A DNA stretch of 64,000 nt from positions 38,802,501-38,866,500 of the forward strand of contig NC_073339.2 in the NCBI RefSeq assembly GCF_027580225.2. The letters are read 5' to 3'. Below the pieces are notes generated by a model, which was not told where the DNA came from, did not search any database, and worked only from the letters and a program-made list of their open reading frames with translations. Below are positions 12,601-25,400 of this stretch, in pieces. Within the stretch, counting starts at the first letter, position 1, and the number at the start of each line of letters is the position of its first letter. The stretch comes from Misgurnus anguillicaudatus. Lineage: Eukaryota > Chordata > Actinopteri > Cypriniformes > Cobitidae. The position numbers were made by a program, and so were the translations under genes.

Positions 12601-15600
12601 GGAAAACATAAACTGAGGATAATTATATGCATAAAGTGAAAAACAGAGAGTGAATGTGAATGAGCGATGGTGCCACCTTGATGTTGTTCAAGTTGACCTC
12701 AGTCAGGTCTGGATCATTGCTTCTGATCCTCTGCAGTGTTTCCTCCACATCTGTGTCATTGGGCTGTTCATCTGGTACTGGTTTATATTGAGTACACTGG
12801 ATTACACCTGTGTATATAACCCAACACTTGATTACACCCTGAATTGCACCAGTTTATATAACTTAACTAAGGATTACACCCTGAATTACACCAGTGTATA
12901 TGAACACAACTCTTGATTACATCCATTTATATAACACAACAGCAGATTAAACCCTGAATTACATTTATCTTTATAACACAACATTGTATCAAACCTGCGT
13001 ATACACTCCTAAAGGATTATTAGGAACACCATACTAATACTGTGTTTGACCCCCTTTTGCATACAAAACTGCCTTAATTATATGTGGCATTGATTCAATC
13101 AGGTGCTGAAAGCATTCTTTAGAAATGTTGGCCCATATTGATAGGATAGCATCTTGCAGTTAATGAAGATTTGTGGGATGCACATCCAGGGCACGAAGCT
13201 CCCATTCCACCACATCCCAAAGATGCTCTATTGGGTTGATATCTGGTGACTGTTGGGGCCATTTTATTACAGTAAACTCGTTGTCATGTTCAAGAAACCA
13301 ATTTGAAATGATTCGAGCTTTGTGACATGGTGCATTATCCTGCTGGAAGTAGCCATCAGAGGATGGGTACATGGTGGTCATAAAGAAATGGACATGGTCA
13401 GAAATAATGCTCAGGTAGGCTGTAGCATTAAAGCGATGCCCAATTGGCACTAAGGGGCCTAAAGTGTGCCAAGAAAACATCCCCCACACCATTACACCAC
13501 CACCACCAGCCTGCACAGTGGTAACAAGGCATGATGGATCCATCTCATTCTGTTTACGCCAAATTCTGATTCTACCATCTGAATGTTTTGTCTCTGAATG
13601 AGACTCATCAGACCAGGCAACATTTTCCAGTCTTCAACTGTCCAATTTTGGGGAGCCCGTGCAAATTGTAGCCCCTTTTCCTATTTGTAGTTGAGTGGTA
13701 CGCGGTGGGGTCTTCTGCTCTTGTAGCCCATCCGCCTCAAGGTTGTGCGTGTTATGGCTTCACAAATGCTTTGCTGCATACCTTGGTTGTAACAAGTGGT
13801 TATTTCAGTCAAAGTTGCTCTTCTATCAGCTTAAATCGGTCGGCCCATTCTCCTCTGACCTCTAGCATCAACAAGGCATTTTCACCCACAGGACTGCCGC
13901 ATACTGGATGTTTTTCCCTTTTCACATCATTCTTGGTAAACCTTAGACATAGTTGTGCGTGAAAATCACAGTAACTGAGCAGATTGTAAAATACTCAGAC
14001 CGGCCCGTCTGGCACCAACAACCATGCCACACTCAAATTGCTTTAATCACCTTTCTTTACTATTCTGACATTCAGTTTAAAGTTCAGGAGATTGTCTTGA
14101 CCAGGACCACACCCCTAAATGTATTGAAGCAACTGCCATGTGATTGGTTGATTGGATAATTGCATTAATGATAAATTGAACAGGTGTTCCTAATAATCCT
14201 TTAGGTGAGTGTATATCTCAACCCTGGATTATATTGAATTACACTGAATTACACCTGTGCTTATAATACAACACAACACTGTAGTATACCTGTGTATTGA
14301 ATTACACCATGAATTACACATGTGTTTATAACACAAGACTGGATTACACATTGGTATATAACACAGCACTGGATTACACCCCGAATTACACCTGTGTACT
14401 GTATATACCACAACCAGGGCTTGACATTAACACCCGCCAACCCACCAAATGCGGGTAGATTTCTGCTGTGGTGGGTAAGACAATCCCACTAGCCACTTTT
14501 GAAGGTTGAATATAATTTTTTTGTAGTTTTCTTAAAAGTTATGCAAAATGATAAACAATGCGCAATGCGACATTGGGAAACTACAACTCCCATGAGCACT
14601 CCCTGCACCCAGCGCAACGTACAGTAGGGGTTATTAGCCATAGAGAGCGCGAGCGCTGATGGATTTGCGAATGCACGGGACGCAGTCTGAGCGCATACAC
14701 GCACACTTGGGGAAAGATAAAACAATTGCATGGAAGTGATTAAAGAGATTTAAAGTGCTTGCACACTCTCTGGGCAAGAGCGGAGAGAAATTCATACATG
14801 CATACCTGAACGCACACGTCCCAGTTTTGTCTGAATTCAAGGGGTCCACACATCATATTAATGTAGACTAATGTCTTGACATTTGTTAGTAAAAGATTGC
14901 TTTAAATTCTTAAATTACTTTTAAGAGAAACCATGATCATTAAATACAATCTGCATAAACAAGTTGACAGTAAAATTCATGTACATGTCTTGACAGTATT
15001 TACTGCTGTTGTTAATAAATATTTAAAGTGTTTGTCTAGGGTTTCAGTTAATCTTCTACACCCCTGCTGTACTTTTAATATTTTCATTAGAAGTTAATCT
15101 ATTCATGCCTTACTAGCATGAATGTTTCATGCACCTAAATATATGATATGATCTATACTGATATACCTGGTTTACACCCAACAATACATTTTAGTGTATA
15201 CTGTACTTCACTGCATATACCCAATATCATGAACTAGACTAATCATAAATAAATTAGCATGCATAACATATAAAAAACATTCAAATTACACTTAATAATA
15301 AACAGTTATTATATTAAGTATAAACAAGTATAACATGTAAATGGATGAAATACGTTTTACTTACTGTTTAAGCCCTGTTTGTTGACGATAGTAGTACTGC
15401 TGGCCAATGCTTCATAATATTGCTGATTACTCATCAGTGTGTGCATGCCCAAAATAGCTACAACAAGAGAAAAAAAAGGTATAATTAAGGGATCTCGAAT
15501 AAAACGGATGAGGATAAAAAAGGAGACAGACCTGGACTATATAGGCAAATAAGAGGCCTATTCTAGACTTGTGAAGCATGATAATTTTTTAACTTTAGCA

Positions 15601-18600
15601 AAGATATTTAACCCCAAGATGCGTTACTGCTATTGCTATGAATGGGGGAGATTGCAATGGTCAATATGAACGCTCTAGCAAAGGAAGTCCCTCTGTACAT
15701 ACTCGCCTGTTTTTGCAACAGTCCCTGACGATATCTGCTTTATACCGAGCCCCTAAAGTGACATTGGAGTAAAAAAAATCTAAAGTTTAGTTTCATGTGC
15801 TCACGTGAAACTTTCTTGTGCTCACACGAAACCTTCATGTGAGGAATTTTTTTGTAAAGTTTGGTTTCGCGCACTCACATTAAACGTTCCCGTGCGCACG
15901 TGAAACTTTTGCACGCACACGAGAAAGCGAAAGTTTCATCACGTGCGCACGTGAAACTATCGCGTGCGCACATGAAACTTTCGCTTTCTCGTGTGCGTGC
16001 GATAGTTTCACGTGCACACGCAAAAGTTTCATGTGAGCGCGCAAAACTAAACTTTACAAAAAAAAATTCTGCACATGAAGGTGCGCACGCAATAGTTTCA
16101 TGTGCGCACGCTATACTTTCATGTGCGCATGCGATACTTTCACGTGCGCACGCAAAACTAAACTTTTTTTATTTTTTGCTTCATGTCCCCTTAGGGGCTC
16201 CGTAGCTTTAGCAAGACCTATACTTTAAAAAAAAATCTTGTTACACATGCATTTTTAGGTTGAATTTACAATTTATTTTAATTTTCTTGACTAGTAAGGA
16301 GTTGCTTTAAATTATAAAATATGAAGTTAAATTTGCTTAATTATTTCAACTTTATTTTTATAATTTATAGCAACTCCTCACTAGTCAAGAAAGTTCAACT
16401 TTATTGTAATTCCAAATTGATTAAACTTAAAAAAATTAAGTGCAACAAGGACTTTTTACAGTTTTCGAGGCAATGCAAACATGGCGGTGCAGTGATGCGA
16501 CTTCCTTAAAAAGACGTGTTTGTTATACATTTACTATAATTTAGGGATGCACCGATAGGATTTGTTTGGGCCGATACCGATGCAGATTTAAACAGACAAC
16601 TTCTGGCCGATGCCGATATTAAACGCTTGTATACAATACAATACAGTTGGCCAATAGCTAGTTTATTTCTGCATCAAATTATTTTTACTGAACATGGATT
16701 AGATCTATTTAACATTCAACTGACCAACATAATAAGAGAGGCACAAATTAAGCTAAAACAAATATAATAAGACAGCATGACAACCTTCAAAGGTGTTTTT
16801 TGCTATTCAGCATTTATTTGATAAACAACATTAACTCATTTTTTACATATAATGGATTTCTTTATGCAGTTAATTAATAAACAATCGGTATCGGCCTTTC
16901 TCGTGCTATTGCCGATATGCCGATGGTTTCAAATTCAACAGAAACCGGCCGATAAATATCGACGGCCGATACATCGGTGCATCACTACTAGAATTCTAAA
17001 AAAATTAAAAAATCAATATGAAAAACTTTGTTTTAATAGATTAGTTATAACAGATGGTAATTCTGGCTGAAGTCATTTGTGTTGTGAACATAGACTACAT
17101 AGTAAAGCAAATCCTTTAAAGAGATCCAAAAAGACACCAAACATATAAAAGTGCAAACAGAACCATTTACGGGTCTGGCATGTATCTGATTGTTGACCTA
17201 GACAGACAACTAAACTAATCTGATTCCCATCTACAGCTACCATCTGCCTGTGAATACGAGCTGAAGCACATACTGTTCATATCGGCTCTGTTTTTAATTC
17301 AGAGGACAAAAAAACAACTGACCTTATTTTTTAGAAAAACCTTTCAATCTACAAACTACTAATGAGTGTTTCTAACTGGCTGAGGGTTGAACGTTTTTTA
17401 GCATGCAGAAAATTTCGTTCCCCTTTTTTGGTAGCCATGCATCTTTAGAGAACATTGATGAGTCATTGTTGTAAAAAAGGACTTAATAAACCTGCCGAGA
17501 CAGTCTTGGGAATCATCTTGTGCACACTACATTTTAAAAGACAGGTCGCCCAAAACAAAATGTGGCCATGAATAACTCCTGTCATTCCAAACGTATGTGT
17601 TTTGTTTGAAAGTGTAAACTTTTTATGCATTAATTGTATAAAAACTAACATCAAGTTCATCGAATTTTTAAAATTTTTACTTTTGGGTAAACTAGGGGCC
17701 AGAGTTACTAACAGCTTGCGCCAGTGCAAACCATCACTTTGTCGTTAAATAACGGCTGTTGGGTTTATTAAAGACGCGCAGTGGATCATTAGTGCTAAAA
17801 ATGTTTGGTCTAGTTATTATTATGACTGCCTTTTTGCATTTGCATTTCTAGGATTTTTAATTTCAGACAAAAAATTTTTGGGAGGAGATTATTTAAATGA
17901 TTCACACAACGCGATTTATTAATGTTTGCGTGTGTGTTATGACTGGTATTTGCGCCATTATTTAAACCAAAAAAAGCATGTCTTAAATTGCTTAGCGCGT
18001 GAAATGGCTGCAATTATTGCTAAAACAAACAGGCATCAAAGAGAGCAGAGAACGTGTGATACAATGCAGAGGATTGTTTTAACATGTAACAGTTTTTTTA
18101 ACTAGTGTTTTTTTAGTAAATAACCCGCAGATATTATCACTCCCATCTGCGCTTTTTTGGAATTGCGCTCTCACGCTAATTTGCCACATTTAGTAAATCT
18201 GGCCCTTGACCTTTAAATCATCACGCAGACATCCAGTTTTACTCATAAATGTATGTACCTTGTCTTGTGGATTATATGTAAACATGTTATGTAAAATAGG
18301 TTGTATAAAAAAATACAAACAATGCAATATTTTGCCAATTTTCGCAAGATATATATATATATATTTATAAACAGAACTTTACATACAGATTTGATAAACA
18401 TACCCTGTCAATACTAAATGCAATGCATGCAATTTTGCAAATGAGCAAATTGAGTAAACCTACTGGACTGATCCGTGGCTTAGAAAGGATGGAGAGAATG
18501 AAGTATGGAGTAAAAGGGTGTAAAAGCTGAAATGACTAGGAAACGACAGATCAAAGAGACAGACATACAATAAGACACACAAAGAGTGAGAAATGGAAGT

Positions 18601-19433
18601 GGAAATTAGTCAATGATATTTAATAAAATTAATAAAATCATAGATGATTAATTCATTTAAATATGGATTAATATTGGAATTAGGCAGGGTGTTGAATTCT
18701 ACTTTAAAGGGCACATATTATGCAAATTTTTACAAGATGTATAATAAGTTTCATGGGTGTGCCTAGAATGTCTCTGTGAAAATATCCCACATATCATTTG
18801 TTATAGCATTGGGTGGAAGCAAAAAAGCACTGTTCATGTGTGTACCTTTAAATGCAAATGAGCTAATGCCCTCACTCCCTTGCCAACAGACAGTGAGCGC
18901 TTTCGATTAAAATAGATCTGATTCATGTGAATACAGTCTGAAACAATAGTATCTTTAGCACTACAGCGTGCTAACAAACACATTTAGAAATGCTTTTGGG
19001 TAAAATCAACCAGCCAGTCTGTGGTCGTGGGCCGGGCTTTATCAGTGTGATGTCACATTAACAATAAAATTAAAAATCAAAACAGCATGTCAAATGAGAT
19101 TGCTTTTGTTTAATGGGTATTAAAAAGGAGGGAGAGGGTGTATTTTTGTCATTGTTCATTTTCGACCCATGTCGAAAGTTAATTTTGCAAAATATGTACC
19201 CTTTATAAAAAGTGAAGTTATAAGGAAACAGAATGATAGTAGAACCATAAAAATGTGCCTTGTTAGTTGCTGTTAGTTGGCTGTTTACGCTGTACCTGCT
19301 ATATCACACAGTTCTGCATCAGAAGCATTAGATAACGCCTCTTCTAGTTCAGGCTCCAGTGTGACATCTTCCAGGATAGGATCAACAACTTTAGACTTAG
19401 GCACCCATGTTTTTCCTACATGCACACATATAC

Positions 19434-19476
<43 letters not shown>

Positions 19477-22400
19477 TAGAGATAGTTTAAATCAACGTTA
19501 CAAATCAAGCCTTTTCCTTACAAAATGTAATCTTCAGTGGCGTCTTGTCACTGCTCATCCGAGGGGCGCAAATTCAAAATAAGTGTTCGGAGTGTCATGT
19601 GTGTTGCTTGTGTTTTCAAATATGTGTCCTGCGCCTCGAGAAACCATTTATGATACAAGAGATGCTTTTGAAACTATGGTAGCCGCCACCGTAAAAACAT
19701 GTCATCAACGGAGACAACTTGGTAAAAAAAGTTTGTCCGTTAAGGGCTTCTGTAGAAACATGACGGCACAAAATGGCGACTTCCACGTAAGGGGACCCTC
19801 TGTGTATTTAGATAAAAATGTTTCATTCTAAGGTAATAAAAACATAATGGTTCATTATAAAAAGGTCTTTATACACACCTGATCATATAGTTTTGTATAA
19901 TATTTTGCATTTATATCAAGAGATTCTTTTAAAAATTACTCACTGCACCTTTAACAGTAAACTCTGATTACGCATGAGATAATGCGAGTATCTGGCGTCT
20001 CTTTTATCATAAACCCTTTAGACGCGTCTGCAGCAGGCACTTATTTTGGCAAAACACATGATGTACATAGGTTAACTCGACGCGCAGAACACATATTTTG
20101 AAATTACGAACCCCACACGACGAGCTACATACAAAATTCGCCTCGTGATCCCTCGAAAAAACAAGTCACTGGCTGCCACTGGTAATCTTTGTTTTCTTTA
20201 TATCTATACTCACCTCTCTTCTCGCCTGTGTAAGGAACAAGATCATCCCGGTCTGGATGTTCTTTGGCCTGTTTCTCCAGGTGAGCGACCAGGTTATCTC
20301 TCTGGAACGTTCCGGTTGGAGCTTTCTTCGTTTGATCCCTCTGTCTGAATCCTGCTGGCAACAGGGCGTTCTGGAAACCACATTGTTCATAGCATTAGTG
20401 CTGACCAACAGATAATTACTGGAATATATCTAGATTTACGGTACACATTTATCCAAATCTTCATATATGTTATCACAAACATGAGAAATAATAGCATTCC
20501 GTTATGCATACATGTATGTGATATGTGATGACAGAATCCAGAACACAGCACCTCAAGTAGTACACTATCAGACACCTTAGTTATGTTTATCCTTAGTGCA
20601 GATAACGTTGAGCTAAAAGAGACTTAGACTAACTTTAAAAGGACAAGAATTTAAACACAGAATTCCCACTGCTAAACTTTTAGTAATATTTACTATTTCA
20701 TGAAAAGGGCTTGGCTTTAAATTAGGGCGTATTATGTAAAACAAGATTTACATTTGGGTGTAAAATTCATGGTTAACTTTATCTGCACCTCTGAAATGAC
20801 ATCTCAATTTATCCTCCCCATTTTCTTGCCTAAATCTGGTGAAAAGCGCTAAGAGCTAAACCAAATTCCTTAAACACAAATATAAAATGCTGGATTAAGT
20901 GCAAAATGAAATAACTCTAACATCATTGCCTTATAATTTCTCACTATGAAACAACATAGCCTTTTTAAATGGACTATACAACACAGCAAAGTCAAACAAA
21001 CACCAATCATCAAACAAAACATGTCACTGATTCAAAAGTACAACACCAAACACTTTAAAGAATGTAAATGTAAAAACAACACATTTTTGGAAGAAAAAAC
21101 AGAGCTTTCATCAACCTCTGTCATCTCTCAAAAAACTTTTTAAACTCAACTCCAATATCCTTTTACATGGCTATTTTGGGGTCATGGGACTCTTACAATT
21201 AATATAAATTGTAGTGCTGGGCAAAGATTAATCGCGATTAATCGCATACAAAATAAAAGTGCAATTTTGCTTGATATATGTGTGTGTACTATGTGTAATT
21301 ATTATGTATATTTAAACACACACACACACACACACACATACATATATACATTTCAGAACATTTTTAATTATACATCCATTTTTATTGTTAATATATAATA
21401 TAAAAATATCAATAAATATATATATATATACACATGTAAATGTGTATATTCACACTGCAAGTGTACGCAGCACGTGTGAGCATCAAAATGTAAATTTTTC
21501 TTATTTACCGACATGAATGTGTGCGTATTTATATATTCATAATAATAACACACAGCACACACTTGAATATTATGTTAAAAATCTAATTTATTTTGTATGC
21601 GATTAATCGCGATTAATCTTCGCCTAGCATTAATAAATTCTAATGAGATTAATAATTAAAGTCCCCTTGTAGTTGATAATGTTATCACTTAAAACTCATC
21701 TTTGAGCATTATAATAGCACATGTAAAAGTTTTTCCAACCCAGTCTATGTGGCATGAACTATTAATTCACTTGTTCAACTGTATTGTTGTGATTGGTTAT
21801 TTCAAACCAAGGTTTTAAGGCTGTCTTGGGAAACTCCGGGAATACTCAGCATTAGTGTCTTATGGGATATTACAAACACCGCATAGACATATAAAGAGTT
21901 TGTTCCAAAAAGCAATAAATCCATTTTTGACTAATTTTGGTAAAAATGTGTTTTAGAAAAAGACGTGATGAAAAACACTATTTTCTGTTACAAACTTTCA
22001 TAGCATCTTTAGGTTATGATAACATAAAAAATTTAAATCCATAATTAAACTGATAATTTTTTTCCGCAAAATGCAATAAATCCATGACAAGATTTTTTTT
22101 CAAAATGCTATAAATGTATTGAATCAATATATAAATGTGCATTCAGGTTTGCCATGTTATATTCATTTAGTTGACTAGTGGTATACACTGATTAAAAAAA
22201 TAAACATTAATGGCATTAATCAAAACACTTACTTTGTCATATTAAGAACACTGCCATTGCTGCTGTTTTTTCGTTGACTTCTTAGAGTAAAATAATGAAA
22301 AGTTTAACAATAAGATCCTGTAACGTCCATACAGCCACGCCGCCAGAGGGAGCCCTCGCCGGAGTACTGACGTGGCGCCGCTCTCTGCTTCTCTGACTGT

Positions 22401-25400
22401 TTCCTGTTTGTCCCTATTTAAGTTTCAAGCTAGCCTAAGGCTAGCGCGAAGTATTGCCAGTTTACCTGCGTACCGAGCGTTATTCTGATTGTGATTTCTG
22501 ACTGCCTATCGTTGTGACCATTTGTCTGCCTATCTGTTTATCTGCCTTTTGGATTTGCCCCTTTGCCTAGTTTGCCTGGATCGGACTGTCTATCTGTGTT
22601 TTGATCTGCCTGCCTGTATACCTGACTACTCTTCTGCCTCACGTTTTGATTTGTTTGCTTGATTGGTTTGTTTTAAATAAACACCGCAAAATGGATCCCA
22701 GTATTCCTGAGCATTCCTTACAGAATACTTCGCCTACCATCGATCCAGCGGAAGTAACCAATCTAATGGCTGCTTACAAACAGCAAAGCACGCTCCTGCA
22801 GGGCTACCAGGAACAGCTTACACGGCTTCAAGCCGTCAACGAACACCTCACAGGCTATATCCAAGCATTGCCATCCACCTCTGTGAAACGAATGAGCGTT
22901 TCTGAACCTGATAAGTTTGATGGTACAGCGGAACACGTGAGAGGCTTCCTTCGTCAGCTGGATATTTATTTTCAAGATCATGTGAGTGATAAATTATCTG
23001 ATAATGCGATGTGTTCTAAAGTTTTCTCTTTGTTGACTGGCAAAGCGGTCGAGTGGGCCTCCGCTGTTTGGGACACCGATCCTCGGATCCGCACATCTTA
23101 CTCCTATTTTGTACAGCAAATTAAAGAAGTGTTTGAATACCCAGCGGGGGGAAGAAGTGCTTCATCGCAGATCATTAATATGTCCCAGAACCATCGTCCT
23201 GTCGCAGAGTATGCCATTGAATTTCGCACGCTTGCAGCACAAAGCGGTTGGAATGATAAATCGCTAAAGGATATTTTTCAGAACAGTCTTGACATTGATC
23301 TTCAAGCAGAACTGGCATGTAAAGGTGAGAACCTCTCATTCTCTGAATTTGTGACCTTGTCTGTACACATTGATAACCTGATGAGAAATGTGCCTGCTAG
23401 AACGAAACTGAAAACTTCCACTAGGCCTGTATATGCCACCAGTAAAGTGTTCCATACCGCTGTAAATAATGACGACATTGTAGAACCAATGCAGATGGGG
23501 TTCGCTCCTTTGACCATAGCAGAACGACAACGACGTCGTGAGCACAATTTATGTTTCTATTGTGGGAAACCTGGACATCGCATCGATAACTGCCCATCCA
23601 AGAAACCACGCCACACCAACACGGTAAACCAGTTCTTTAACCTCCCTTCTTGTTATGATATGTGTTCTCAACCAGTAACAATCATCCACAATAATATAAC
23701 CATGTCATTCACAGCATTAATTGACTCAGGCTCTGCACTAAACTTCATTAATGAAGATGTTGTCAATAAATTTCTCATTCCTGTCATCCCATGCCAACCT
23801 CCATTAAGCATTTCTGCCGTCAACAATGTACCCATCGGCAAAGGTATTACTCACCAGACTGTTCCCCTCACTCTTCAAGTTGGCCTTCTTCATTTTGAAA
23901 CGATTACATTGTATGTGATCTCTTCACCCCGCTATGACATCATATTGGGACACCCCTGGCTAGTCGCACACGATCCAAAGATAAACTGGAGAACAGGAGA
24001 GATTCTACAATGGTCATCTCGTTGTATGAAAACCTGCATTAACCATATGAAGCACAAACCCTGTCTGTCTACCAATGTTGAAAGTCCTACTGGTAAGAAT
24101 GTTATGATTCCTGATGTCTACTCTGAATATGCAGAAGTGTTTAGCAAAGTCAAGGCAACCGAATTACCACCACATAGACCTTGGGATTGTGCTATTGAAC
24201 TTCTACCTAATGCTATGCCTCCCAAATGTAAAGTTTATCCCCTGTCTCAACCTGAAACCCGAGCCATGGAGGATTACATCACTGAAGCACTACAAAATGG
24301 CTTCATTCGGATCTCCACATCTCCTGCTGCAGCTGGCTTCTTTTTCGTAGAGAAGAAGGATGGTGGCCTAAGACCTTGCATCGACTATAGAGGTTTGAAC
24401 AATATCACTGTTAAATTTCCCTACCCTTTACCTCTTGTACCTTCTGCCCTAGAACAACTGAGGGAAGCAAAAATCTATACCAAGCTGGATTTACGTAGTG
24501 CCTACAATCTGGTTCGTATCCGTGAAGGTGATGAATGGAAGACTGCATTCCACACCACTAGAGGGCACTATGAATACCTCGTGATGCCGTATGGTCTATC
24601 TAACTCTCCCGCCGTCTTCCAGTCATTCATCAATGAAGTGTTCCGGGACCTCCTGAACCAGTATGTTATTGCTTACATTGACGATATCTTGATTTATTCC
24701 AATAATATGGAGGACCATGTCTGCCATGTTAAAGAAGTCCTGTCTCGTCTCCTCCAGAACAAGTTATACGTCAAAACAGAAAAATGTGAGTTTCATGTCA
24801 TGAAAACTAACTTCCTGGGCTATAATATTAGTTCCCAGGGTGTTGAGATGGACACCACCAAAGTCAAGGCAGTCAACGAATGGCCTCCACCCCGCACTGT
24901 TAAGGATTTGCAGCGTTTCCTAGGATTTGCAAACTTTTACCGACGATTCATCCGCAACTACAGTACTGTAGCAGCTCCCCTGACATCTCTACTGAAAGGT
25001 AAACCCAAAAAACTCCTGTGGAACTCACAAGCTGAGCAAGCTTTTCAGAGACTTAAAACCTGTTTCACCACCGCCCCGATCCTGAAACATCCTGACCCTG
25101 AAAAACAGTTCATCGTAGAGGTCGACGCATCAGATACTGGAGTAGGAGCTGTTCTGTCACAACGTCACGGTCCAGAAAATAAGGTATACCCATGTGCTTA
25201 CTACTCCAGAAAACTCACCCAGGCAGAGAGAAACTACGATATAGGCAACAAGGAACTTCTTTCGATAAAGGCAGCCCTGGAGGAATGGAGGCATTGGCTT
25301 GAGGGTGCGAAGCATCATATTGTCATTCTGACGGATCATAAAAACCTCGAGTACGTGAAGGGAGCTCAGAGATTGAATGCACGTCAGGCAAGATGGTCAC

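Noticed and set aside
12793..14415. CRISPR-like spaced repeats
   Set aside because: Units are degenerate, spacers are not unique, the region is inside a vertebrate intron and an exon edge belongs to the first unit; it is a minisatellite.
15861..16205. 114-residue frame with repeated RAHVKLS
   Set aside because: This is only the translation of the GTGCGCAC minisatellite, which has copies in both orientations and no start or splice context.
19583..20361. Plus-strand frames around tropomodulin exon 2
   Set aside because: They cover the hAT element and the antisense of a confirmed tropomodulin exon and show no family resemblance.
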